Assembly (NCBI GenBank): GCA_037013495.1
Contig: CM072811.1
Coordinates: forward strand, 20,706,159-20,770,158
DNA: 64,000 bases
Source of the DNA: Hippophae tibetana
Lineage: Eukaryota > Streptophyta > Magnoliopsida > Rosales > Elaeagnaceae
Direction: 5' to 3'
Below the pieces are notes generated by a model. That model was not told the origin of the DNA. It saw only the letters and a list, made by a program, of their open reading frames with translations, and searched no databases. Shown here one piece after another: positions 37,568-49,900 of the stretch (within the stretch, counting starts at the first letter, position 1; every line of letters begins with the position of its first letter). The position numbers were made by a program, and so were the translations under genes.

Positions 37568-40500
37568 TGTTAAGTTATATTTGATATTATAATTTATTTA
37601 TATTTCACTTGTACTACATTTGTATTATTTCACTTGCACTATACTTGTATTACACTTCTATTATTTCACTTGTACTACACTTGTTACAACCCTATAAATA
37701 GAGTTCTCTATGTACATTCTAAATCATATCAATATAACATTAAATCATTATTTCTTCTTATCTCTCTATGCTCTTCACATGGTATCAAAGCCTCTCATAT
37801 ACCTATAAAGTTTCTATCAAAATTTTGTCTCTCTTCATCACAGCCAACCCGGCTCACTCCAAACCCGGCTCACCTCAACTCGGCTCACTCCAACTCGGCT
37901 CACTCCAACCCGGCTCACCTCAACCCGGTTCCAGGCTTGTTTTCAACTCCTCTTTTCATTTTTAAGGATATCTCCTTTATACTGTTTCTATATATTTGCT
38001 TTATATTTCCTCCATTATTTCGTTAAAATGGACCGAAATGATGTCCCAAAACCAATCTCTACCACCCTTGATGATACTAACTACCTAGCCTGGGCACAAG
38101 CAATGAAAAGTTTCTTGAAAGGACGCAAACTATGACGTTTCATAACTGGTGATATCTCTATACCCATCCAAGAAACCACTTAAAACAACTCCTTATTTGC
38201 TGACCGCCTTGAAGACTGGGAGAGTAAACATCATCAAATTATTACCTGGTTTCGTAACACCACCTTACCCTCTATCCATGGTGAATTTGGGCGTTTTGAC
38301 ACTACCAAAGAAGTTTGGGAATTTCTTGAGGCTCGCTTCACTATAACAGATTTGGCCAACCAATATCAACTTCTAACAACTCTTCATACCAAACGCCAAA
38401 GGGCTGACCAAACCATTAACCAATTTTCTCTTTGAATTGCATACTATTTGGGATTAACTCGTTCTCTCTGAACCAACTTGGACGAACAAGATTGATGCTG
38501 AGATGTTTGCAACTTACCGTAATCACCAGCGTCTTGTTATTTTTCTCATGGCTCTCCATGATCGATTTGAACCTGTTCGGGCTTCCTTACTCCATCAGAG
38601 TCATTTTCCATCCTTAGATACTGTTGTGACCGAGTTTCGCTCTGAAGAAACTCGGATGGGGGTTTTCAAAGTTCATCATACAGATTCTGTTCTTGCCACC
38701 CCCTCTTATCACCCTAAAGGAGGTTCTAAAGAGGACTTCAAACATCAAGGCTGCACCTACTGTCACAACCCCAATCATGAGCTTCTTACATGTCCCATTC
38801 GGGTATGTATATATTGTCACAAGAAGGGTCCAAGACACTTTAACAGAGATTGCTTTCAGAATCCCTCTCAACATGCTTCAAGTAAAAATAGTAACTCATC
38901 TATCACTGCTGCTGTTTCTGAGGATAATCATGACAAATTTACCTTCTCTACTCAAGAACTTGAAGGTCTTCTTAAACATGTTCTCTCACAATCTAGTAAT
39001 CCTCCTCCTCCTGCCTTGTCTCTCACATCATGTAAATCTTTATGGTATTTTGATTATGCTTGTTGTAACCATATGACTCATGATACTCACATCTTCTCTC
39101 CCACACAATCTTCTATCTCCAAACCTTTAATTCAAACTGCCAATGGTTCACATATGCATGTTAATGTTGTAGGACAAGTTTCCACATCTTCTATATCACT
39201 TTCTGACACCTTTCATATTCCTAACCTTACTCTAAATATTATCTCTGTTGGTCAATTATGTGAACTTGGTCTTACTATTACTTTTTCCTCTTCTGGTTGT
39301 CATGTGCAGGATCCATAGACAAGACAGATCCTTGGGATAGGCCATAAGGTTGGACGATTATTTGAACTTATCAACCTTCATCTACCCAATTATCCTCATA
39401 CTTTTGTTGCTACTTCTACTACTCCTATCAACCTATGGCATGCTCGTCTAGGCCATACGTCTATAGGACGTCTTCGTCCCTTAGCATCTTCTGGTAAATT
39501 AGGATCTGTTTCTATTTCTCATAATGTAAATTGTTTGCCTTGTCAATTGGGAAAACAACCTGTTTTATGTTTTAATAAAAGTGATTCTACTTCTGTCTCC
39601 CCTTTTGACTTAATTCATTCTAATGTTTGGGGTCCATCCCCACATCCTACTATGGGAGGATGTGTTTACTTTGTCATTTTTATTGATGATTATTCAAGAT
39701 TGACATGGATGTTTCTCATGAAATATAGATCTGAATTACCCAAAATTTATTATGATTTTGCCCAAATGGTTAAAACCCAATTTTCTCAAAATATCAAAGT
39801 ACTTAGAGTTGATAATGCTATGGAATATAAAGAAACAAATTTTTTAAATTTTCTTCGACAAAATGGGACTCTTTCTTAATAATCTTGTCCTGGCACATCT
39901 CAACAAAATGGAAGAGCTGAGCAAAAACATAGACATATTCTTAATACTGTTCGCACTCTCCTTATTTCTTGTTCTTATCCTGAACGCTTTTGGGGTGAAG
40001 CAGCTCTTACGGCTGTTTATACCATCAATCGTGTTCTCATGCCTATTATTCATAATCAATCCCCTTATGAGCGTCTCTATAGTACTTTTCCATCATATGA
40101 ACTGCTCAAAGTGTTTGGTTGTGCCTATTTTGTTCTTCTTTACCCTCATGAACGCAATAAATTAGAACCTCATGCTCGTCTTTGTTGTTTCTTAGGGTAT
40201 GGAATAGAACACAAAGGCTATCGTTGTTGAGACCTATCTCTAAACGATTGCGCATCTCTCGTCATGTCATTTTTTGGGAACATAAAATGTTTTCCTCTAT
40301 TTCCTCATTTCATGTCTCATCTCCTACCCCACTCTCATTTTTTAATGACCCAACTATTGATTTATTTCCTCCTGACATTGCTTCATTACCCTCACCATCG
40401 TCTACTACGACTTCTCCTGATGTGTCTGCTCCTTCTGCTGATCCTACCATAACAACATCTTCTGAAGACCAACTACCTGATTGTCCAGAGTCATCACTTC

Positions 40501-42364
40501 GTCGTTCTACTCGTGTAAGTAGTCTTCCTTTTCATCTTCGTGATTACCAATGTTTCTCTACTATTTTGTCTCATCATGAACCCCAAAACTATAGAGAAGC
40601 TAGTTATACCCCTCATTAGCAGCAAGCTCTGACAAATGAATTACAGGCATTAACAAAAGCACATACATGGGATCTTGTTGATCTTCCATCTAATAAATCT
40701 CTGATTGGTTGTAAGTGGATTTTCAAAATCAAAACTCATTCAAATGGGTTTGTGGAACGATATAAAGCGCATCTGGTTGCAAAGGGTTTTACATAGGAAT
40801 ATGGAATCGACTATGAAGAAAATTTTGCACCTGTAGCTCGCCTCACCTCTATTCGAAGTATCATTGTTGTTGTTGCTACCTGAAATTAGAACATGTTTCA
40901 AATGGATGTCAAAAATGCTTTTCTCAATGGAGACATAACTGAGGAAGTTTATATGAAACTTCCTCCTGGATACACTCATTCACCTCATCAAGTATGCAGA
41001 CTTCGTCGTGCTCTCTATGGCCTCAAACAATCTCCTCGAGCTTGGTTTTCCAAATTCAGCTATACACTTACTGACTTTGGCTTCACTTCCAATTCTTATG
41101 ACTCTAGTTTCTTTATTCAAAAGACTCCCACTGGTGTAACACTTCTACTCTATGTAGATGATATGATCATAATAGGGAATTACTCTAATGAAATTATTGA
41201 TCTCAAGCAGTTTCTGAGCCATCAATTTGAAATGAAAGACCTTGGTCGTCTCCACTACTTCTTGGGCCTAGAAATCTCATCTGATTCTCAAGGATATTAT
41301 CTCTCTCAAGCAAAGTACTCTTTCGATATTCTTAATCGGGCTGGCCTTACTGATTGCAAAACTGCATCAACACCTCTAGAAACCAATGTCAAACTTACTC
41401 CATTAGATGGTACTATTCTCTCAGATGCCACATTATAGACAACTAGTAGGCAGTCTTGTTTATCTCACAATCACTCGTCCTGACATTGCCTATGTTGTTC
41501 ATCTGGTTAGTCAATTCATGTCAGCTCCACGGTTTACCCATTATACTACAGTTCTTTGCATTCTCCGCTACATCAAAGGCACCATGTTTCATGGTCTCCA
41601 CTTCTCCAACAAGACTAATCTTCTACTTTTCGCCTACTTTGATGCTGATTGGGCAGGTGACCCAACTGATCGTCGCTCTACCACTGGATATTGTTTCTTT
41701 CTTGGAAACTCTCTCATATCTTGGCAAAGCAAGAAATAATCCCTCACTTCTCGATCCAGCACTGAAGCTGAATATCATGCTCTTGCTGACACTACTCAAG
41801 AACTTCTTTGGCTCAATTGGTTACTTGATGATATGGGTGTTCTCCAATCAACTGCAACTATCTTATATTGTGACAATGAGAGTGCTATTCAGATTGCTCA
41901 CAATAATGTATTTTATGAACGAACAAAACATATCGAGATTGATTGTCATTTTGTTCGTCAACATGTTCTTCAAGACACTATTTGTCTCAAATCAATATCC
42001 TCCACAGATCAAACAATTGACATCTTCACCAAATCTCATCTGCTAGGCAGATTTCAAGAATTAGTTTCCAAACTCAAGTTGATTGTTTCTCTCCCTCCTT
42101 GAATTTGAGGGGAGATGTTAAGTTATATTTGACATTGTAATTTACTTATATTACACTTGTATTACACTTGTATTATTTCACTTGTACTACACTTTTACTA
42201 TTTCACTTGTACTAAACTTTTACTATTTCACTTGTACTACACTTACTATTTCACTTGTACTACACTTGTTACAACCCTATAAATAAGGTTCTCTATGTAC
42301 ATTCTAAATCACACCAATATAACATTAAATCATTCTTTCTTCTTATCTCTCTATACTCTTCACA
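37568..42364 (+). mobile_element. Ty1/copia retrotransposon (element B), best preserved in window
   Basis: Left LTR 37568-37779 (212 bp) and right LTR 42116-42364 (249 bp) both start TGTTAAGTTATATTTGA and end CTCTTCACA. The length difference is in a CACTTGTACTA-type short repeat. A PBS (TGGTATCAAAGCC) follows the left LTR. A polypurine tract (GAGGGGAGA) precedes the right one. Each LTR has a CTATAAATA box. Parts in order: gag from about 38029 (zinc knuckle CIYCHKKGPRHFNRDC), protease about 39040, GAG-pre-integrase about 39430, integrase about 39600-40230, reverse transcriptase about 40650-41440 (FQMDVKNAFLNGDI, LYVDDMIII) and RNase H to about 42100 (TKHIEIDCHFVRQHVL). LTR similarity is above about 90% by eye, so it is younger than its neighbours. 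It looks structurally whole but carries several breaks. Lineage is uncertain, possibly Ale/Retrofit-like. Confidence 0.92.
37850..37935 (+). repeat. Minisatellite in the leader of element B
   Basis: About six units of 15-16 bp built on CCCGGCTCACTCCAA / CTCGGCTCACTCCAA / CCCGGCTCACCTCAA stand in tandem in the untranslated leader between PBS and gag. The patch is GC-rich compared with its surroundings. Confidence 0.75.
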
Positions 42365-44109
42365 GGATCAATTATACGACACCTTGATTATAAGGGAACA
42401 ACGAATGACGATTTCAATAAGAAAAGATGCTCAGTCTCTAATGGATAACCCACCACAAATAACGTTACTAATAGGATACCACGACAATAAACACCATAAT
42501 AACAAATAAAGTTTGTAATCAGATACCACGAAAATAAGCACAATTCACAACACTACGAAAACAAACACACAACAATACAAATTATAATTAAATTAATAAA
42601 GTGAATATATATAATAGTAAAACACAAAATTATATCATAAATAATATTGAATCATCAATAACCAATTTTACAAATAGTAGACATAAACAAAATAAAATAT
42701 AGACATTCCATTTTATACACAAAAATACAAAAACCAAAACAACATGTCTTATAATTATAATCATACCCTCTTAAATTTATCATGTGTGTCTCATCTTACA
42801 AATGTTACCCAAAAATTATATTTACTATTTGAAATTGAATTAATATGATGTTTTAAATTTAAAGTGGGATCAATTATATGCCACCTAAATAATAAGAGTC
42901 TAGTTATCATGTGATATTTTTGTTACCTTAATAATAAGAGTTTAATTCTCATGTGTTATTTATGATGTGTCATTATGTATCATCAATATGTGACAAGCAC
43001 GTGAACAAAAGTTATTAGAAGTGTGATCTTTATTGTATAAAATGTGAATTTTTATCCACGTATTTATCAACAATTGGTGGCATCTAAAGTGAAACATAAA
43101 AAATAAGATAGATGAATTTCTTCCCGATATTTAAGAGATATATTAGTACATTTTTTTAATAAGGGATTAAAATTACCCATGCCTTTTAACTTAAACTTTG
43201 AACAACACATTACCATTCTAGTTAGCAACAAACATAAGACAATTATGTTAATAACTATAATAATCATGCATTAATTTTTTATCATAATCATATGGTATAA
43301 ACCAATGACATGTTTTTTACGATTGAACTATTATTCTTATTTTTAAATTTTTATTCACAAGTACATATAATTTTAAAAATAATTAAAGAGTAAAGATAAT
43401 ATTTATTTTACTAAATTATTTTAAATATTTGATATTATTTTTTATTACTTAACTATTTACCCTATGTTTATATATATATATATATTTGTGTGTGTAAATA
43501 AAGAAAATTTAATTTAATTATTCAATATGTTTGTATGTTTAATATTGTAAGTTTTTTTAGCAACGTAATTATATGTATATAAAAATACAATATTAATAAA
43601 TTACCATAACCATCGTCATATCATGCCTAATCATTTATGATTAATTTTGGAGAAATATTATCATTTTTTTTGTAAATAATCGTAGTTTTGGTTATATAAA
43701 ATTTTCATCTCTCCTTCTATTCTTACGGTAAGGGTTAACAGTAGGCATAAGTTTGTTAAATTGGGTTTTGAAAAATTCAAAGTTTTGACTAACTTATGAC
43801 CTAAAAAAACATTCAAGCCAACATATAAGGTTGGTTTAAGAGAAGTTGATTAGATGATTTTAGACCTATAATCATAATATAATATAAAAGTCTCAACTGA
43901 TTGAAATAAAAAACGTACCATATAATTTATCTTAAAAGTTATTACCATCATATAATTAATTTACTTAATTGCTATCATTAAGAAAAGATAAGATGATTAT
44001 AGTAGGTATTATTATGTAAATATATTATCGTTGTTGTTTTTAAAATTAATCATAAAAAAAATTCCTTCAAAATAATTACAAAAAAATTAAAGAAATTAAA
44101 GTATCATAG
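42365..44109. other. AT-rich stretch without a gene
   Basis: No gene is recognised. GGATCAATTATA at 42365 recurs near 42867, and the bases before each copy also match in part (37480-37567 with 42765-42866). (TA)n and (TG)n runs lie near 43470-43495. Confidence 0.5.
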
Positions 44110-44990
44110 GAAAAGCTTCCTTCAAAAACTTCCTTACTGTTGTACAATCTGTATGCAAGGTCTTGAATCCCTGGAGCATCTATTGTTGAAATGTCCATGG
44201 AGTGAAAGGGTATGTTTTGTATTAAGCCTTTATTTCTTTCCTGAGATGAAGGGATGTATCATGTATATGAAGTTAGGTGTAGAAAAGGCTTGTTAATTTG
44301 AAAAGGAATCTTGAGGGTGATGAGAAGGCAATTGTTGGTTTTTGTTTCATGCTTTGGTATATTTGGCTTGGCAAGAGCAAGTGCATCTTTAGGGAAATAT
44401 TCAAATCCTATCAAAGTTACTACTCAAGCTCAAAGGTTGCTAGTTGAGTATGTGCATGTGAATGATAAAGTAACTAGTGTCAGATTAACAACTTATGGAA
44501 ATATTGATTGGCAAAGCCCATCGAAGGGATGGATTAAGGTGAATTGTGATGTTGTTCTTGATAAAGGGCATTCAAGAGGTGGTGTAAGCGTTATTGCTTG
44601 AAATTGTGAAGGTTTTTTGGTGGATGCTTATGGTGGTTATGAGACTATGCTAACTGTAGTATACCTTGAATCCTGACTGTTTGTAGGCAATAAGAATGGT
44701 TAAGGAATAAGGCTAAGAAAATTTGGTTTTTAAGATTGATCCTCAAGAAGTTGCTAGCTGAATAGTTGGGATAACACCTATTGGGGATTGTAGATTAGTA
44801 CATGTTTTGCAAGGTATTGTTTACCTTTTATCTCTCTTGCCTTTGTTTGTGTTACATTGGGTTAGAAGAGAGAGAAATATGGCTACTGATTTATTGGAAA
44901 TGTTTTGTAAGATAGAAAGTAAGAAGGTGGAGTGTGTAGGTGAGGTGCCTACTAGTGTATTAGAGTTCATTGTTTGTAATTAAGCTACTT
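44110..44990 (+). pseudogene. LINE tail: zinc-binding and RNase H domains
   Basis: At about 44135-44215 the plus strand reads CMQGLESLEHLLLKCPWSERV, the C....E...HLL..C pattern of zf-RVT. At 44530-44600 it reads GWIKVNCDVVLDKGHSRGG, the RVT_3-type RNase H start with its first catalytic aspartate in NCD. A closing section (ERNMATDLLEMF... to a stop near 44982) matches the usual end of this domain. The pieces lie in different frames and a stop follows VSVIA, so it is a pseudogene of an L1-type LINE ORF2 or of a related RNase H gene. Confidence 0.65.
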
Positions 44991-45635
44991 GTATGTTGTA
45001 ATTGCTTATTATGGTTTAGTACAATTTCTATTCTTGACCCAAAATATATTTTGGTTTGAGTTATGATGGTGATTATTGATTATTTAATGAGGCTCTAATG
45101 AAAATCATATTATAATGAGTCTTAATAGTGAGTACAAGTATTTGAAACTAAGGTTTTTAAAACTTGTCAGGAACATTGTCGAGCTCAATTTAGTGATTCA
45201 AAACTTGTGGATTAGGAATGAGTTTATTGTTACTTAATTCTTATGTTTTGTTAAAGAGAAAATTTGAATGTTTGTATTAGTTGTTGCTAATAATATTTTG
45301 ATTTTCTTGATTCTTATTATATAAGGTGGCGTTTAGTTCACATAATGGAATCGAACTGGGAATGAGAATGAAAATAGAATTGAATGGAAAGGAAACTATT
45401 TTGTTTGGTTTGATCACTAGAATCAAAGAAACAATCAGTATTACAATGTTTGGTTAACAACTAGAATGGAATGAAAAACACTGTATATTAGCTTAATACC
45501 CTTCTATTTAGTAAAGTTTAAATATCATTTAATTATTATTTTTTTGTCAGATAAAATACATTATTGAAATCATTATTTTTCTAAATAATTATTACTTAAA
45601 AATAAAATATATTATTAAAATTATTTTTTTTAAAA
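44991..45635. other. AT-rich spacer with MITE-like sequence
   Basis: No gene is recognised. Around 45325-45480 a GGCGTTTAGTTCACATAATG phrase followed by GGAATGAGAATGA runs resembles the ends of plant MITEs, but no matching right end could be fixed. Confidence 0.35.
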
Positions 45636-46245
45636 AGGGTTTAGAGTTTTGAGGTTTAAGATTTGAGATTTAGGGATTTAGAGTTATATTTGTGGGTTAA
45701 GGTTTAGGGTTAAAATTATTATTTTTCTATATATGGTTTAGGGTTTGAGGATTTGAGATTTGAGGTTTAGAGTTATATTTGTGGGTTAAGGTTTAAGGTT
45801 AAAATTATTATTTTTAAATAAGGTTTGGGGTTTTGGGGTTTTGGGATTTATGGTTTAAGATTTGGGGTTTTGGGATTTATGGTTTAAGATTTGGGGTTTA
45901 AGGTTATATTTATGGGTTAAGGTTTAGGGTTAAAATTATTATTTTTCTAAATAGCGTTTAGGATTTTGGAATTTAGGATTTAGGGTTTAGCGTTTATGGT
46001 TTAGGGTTTGGTATTATATTTGTGGGTTAAGGTTTAAGGTTAAAATTATTATTTTTCTAAATAGAGTTTAGGGTTTTGGGATTTGGGATTGAGGTTTAAG
46101 ATTTAGGATTTATGGTTATATTTGTGGGTTAAGATTTAGGGTTAAAATTATTATTTTTCTAAATAGTGTTTAGAGTTTTGGGATTTAGGATTTGGGAATT
46201 AAGATTTAGGGCTTATGATTTAGGGTTTAGAGTTATATTTAGGGT
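45636..46245. repeat. Degenerate telomere-like tandem array
   Basis: About six units of 90-131 bp each contain GTTATATTTGTGGGTTAAGG (near 45682, 45772, 45903, 46011, 46115 and 46230), then GTTTAGGGTTAAAATTATTATTTTTCTA and a run of TTTAGGG/TTTGGGG-like heptamers. TTTAGGG is the common plant telomere repeat. The array is internal and much decayed. Confidence 0.75.
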
Positions 46246-46860
46246 TGGGATAAAATTGGAAAAAAAATTTTGAGATGGAAATTGAATCATGATTCTTTAA
46301 GGGGGAAGAAATTTTGATTCTTTCTATTTTAAGAATCGATTATATTATATTTTCATTTTTCCAATCAAATTTTTTTTAGTTGTTTAATACTTTACTTTTT
46401 TTTTTAATGTTTGTTGTTTTTGAAAATTCTTTTATAATGTTAAAATTTTAATTGTATAGTTTTTTACGAGCAAGTAACATAATGGTTAGCTGCTATTAGT
46501 TTTGAGCGATATCTTTGAAGATAAGTTAAATATTGAGGGTATTACAATTCATTTTTTAATGCATTGAGGGTATATGTGAAGATAAGTAAAATTTTAGAGA
46601 TATTAATAAAATTTTCCTGTATTTTTTATCATAGAGAATGATGTTTTAAAAATATAATTTTTTACTTTATAATATAAATTTGACTTTATTAAATAATAAA
46701 TAAATAACAATGACGACTGGCTTTTGAGAAATCATAGAGATGCAGATGATACCTCAGAAACGACTCTGATTCTAACCTATTTTTGTTCGATCAAAAGGTT
46801 ATTCCGAATTTGAAGTGGGTGGAGTGTTATCTACTGTTGCACAATCCTAGCTACTGATCT

Positions 46861-46867
46861 TATAAAA
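46861..46867 (+). promoter_or_regulatory. TATA box of the CBL gene
   Basis: TATAAAA lies 74 bases before the ATG at 46935. This predicts transcription starting near 46890 and a leader of about 45 bases. No intervening ATG is seen. Confidence 0.5.
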
Positions 46868-46934
46868 CTCAGTCTTCAAGAATTCGTAAACAAAGAAGAA
46901 TTCGTGATCTCAAGCTCTTGAGCTTGTTTCATAA

Positions 46935-49900
46935 ATGGGTTCCAGTATTTCAAAGAAAGAGAGATCCGAAAGATCATCCAAATCAGGAGAATATGCTGCT
47001 CTTGCTTCTAAGACGCCATGTGAGGGTTTCTAACCCCTTAATTTTCTGGATATGCCTTGGTCTTGACTCTTGTACGGAAAAAAACAAAAATAAGGGCGTT
47101 TTCTAGTTTACCTATGAGAGAATCCTATCCAACATGCACCCCTTCTTTTACTGGGTTGTCTTTGCAAAACCTGATTCAACTGCAAAATTTAATTGTCTGA
47201 ATCATCTATGTTCTTTTCGATGTGTGTTAAGGAGTTGGTGAGAGAGAGAGAGAACTTGAACGTGTACATTCTTCAATTAAAGTATTTGCACAGTCTCTTC
47301 TATGACATAATCTTGGTTGATATTAGAAATGATAATTTTAAATATGAATTATTTTTTTGGCAGTCTCTCTAAGTGAAGTAGAGGCACTGAATGAACTATT
47401 CACGAAACTAAGTTCCTCTATAGTCCAAGATAAACATATAAGCAAGGTATGTTATTAATGGTGTATCAATATTTTTCCCAAAGAAGTTGTGATTATATGC
47501 TAGTATGATTTTATATTAAGAACGAAGGATCGTTTAAATCTGTTACCTTTAATGAAACACTTTAAACTCATTAGGTAATGCAGCACAAAGTCACTACTTT
47601 TACAAAAATGATCATAAAAATCTATTTTGTAAATGTAATGGATTTGTATTGCTAACTTTATATAAAGGTAATAATAGATTTCTGCTATCCTTTATAGACT
47701 TGTGTTGTCTCATCTAATAGATATGGGTTTAAAATGCACTTTTTTTAAAGATAGTAGACTTGGACTACCTTTTTTTCTTATATTAAATTCTTTTTCCTAT
47801 GGTTTCAGCAATTTATGTTGTTTTTGAACTGATGTCAACTTTATTTGATTGATAGGAAGAACTCCAACTTGCACTTTTCCAGCATTGCAACAAGCAAAAC
47901 CTCTTCTTAGACAGGGTATGTAGCTTTAGTTATTCACAAATTTCTGGTTGCCTGATTTGACCTTATCATGGAATACAAAAGGAATGGAATTCCACCAAAC
48001 TGATATTGCCAAGCACTAGAATGTTAAAGCTGTAAGGAACTTCCAAATGCTTTTTTGAGTTTTACAACACGAGATAATAGACATCTTCTTTTGCCCATGT
48101 GAAGGGCTTTTTTTCTCTTATTACGTTAGCAGGCCATTACTCTTTACTGTTTCTAAGTTATTGGAAAAGGAAAACTTGTGTCTTGCAGCATGACAGCTGA
48201 TAAAGTTAACTGTGTTTTTTCATCATTCCAGATATTTGATCTATTTGATGCCAAACGCAATGGTCACATTGACTTTGGAGAATTTGTTGAAGCCTTGAGC
48301 ATTTTTCACCCTAAAACTCCCGATGCTGTCAAAATTAAGTGTAAGATATTTTATCTGTCCTGAATGCTGAAGCATTTCATCAGTTCTCTTTGAATGTAAT
48401 GACTTTTTCAAGGCAGAAAGGAATTCTATTTTGCTGTAGAGTTCAATTACTTAAAGATTTATATCTCTAGACACTAAATTGGGTTACGCATACATGGCAG
48501 ATGCATTTAAACTGTACGATTTGAGGCAAACTGGTTACATTGAGATTGAAGAGGTTAGTTCTTGATTGCTCTCTAACAAACTTGTTCTTCCTTATATTGC
48601 AATTCTCTAAAACCGGGTAGCTTTTCTCGGATGTAAATTTCTTCCATTTACAGCTAATTTATTATGTTATCAAATTGGTAAGCAACAATCAAGTCTCTTT
48701 TTTCATGAAAAACTGAAAGAGAATACGTATTATTTGATGGTTCAATATTTTCAAAGGAAATTTAAGTAAAGGGCCTAAAGGCAAGATTTTTCTGACCTCT
48801 GACAGTGGATTATATCCAGCTTGCAAAAACCTCATATCTAATAGTAGGACTAGACAATTATCACATGCTGTTGTTTATTTTCCATGAAATGTACTATATT
48901 TTTCTGTTTAATAGGGCATGATTAAACTTCTGAATGGTAACTTATACTAAATAATGTAACTAAAAATTTTCAGGTTAAAAAAGAAGAGTAACTCAAGTAT
49001 TTTTCATGAAGTGCAAACTTTAGTTATAACTGACGGAATTTTTTTTGTTATTTGAGTTTTAGTTTGATGACTGAAAGTATCGTCTTCTCATTCTTTTTGA
49101 CACGATACTAGGAGATCCTAGGGTTTCCTTAACTGATTTTTAATATGCTAATTCCCTTGAGGGAAAATGGCCTGAGATGACGCTTAAAGGTACTTTCATT
49201 TTTTACCCCCTCATTATATTTTGAACACGCGTTCAATTTTTTTTCACTTTTGTACATGCGTTCAAAAGTACAAAGATTGTTAGAGTTCCATCAAGTCCAA
49301 TGGTCGGCTGCTGGAGTTCTATGCTATGCCTCCAAGTAAAATTTTGGACTATGACACTATTCTTAAACATGTGTTCAATTTTGAGTCTCCTTGCTACTTT
49401 TGAGCACTGTGTTCAAAAAATAATTATTTTTATACACTTAAAAACACAAAGGTTGATAGAACTCCAATGATGGACAATCGAGGGAGCTCCGATGCACCAT
49501 GTTACGTATAGAAGAAAAGTTTTGAACCATGACACTACTTGTGAACATGTTTGAAATTTCAAATGTGAACATGTTTTTAGTTTTGAATATAAATTGATTA
49601 GAGGGTTAAAAATAGAAAGCAGTGTATAAGGTTCAAACAGTTTAAAATTAAACTATCTTTTGCGATTGCAAACAGTTGAAGGCAATGGTGGTGGCTCTTT
49701 TGAACGAATCCGATTTGATTTTATCAGACGACATTGTTCAAATGATTGTGGACAAGGTACAGATTGACTCTATGACTATTTTTTCCGGAATTTGTATGTT
49801 TAGCTTTTCCTTTTTTGTGCTTAAAATTTATTGTCATTTTATGCAGACATTCAAAGAAGCAGATACAAAAGGAGACGGTAGGATTGATGTAGAAGAGTGG

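Noticed and set aside
37563-42369. Target duplication around element B
   Set aside because: GAGAT on the left and GGATC on the right do not match well enough to call.
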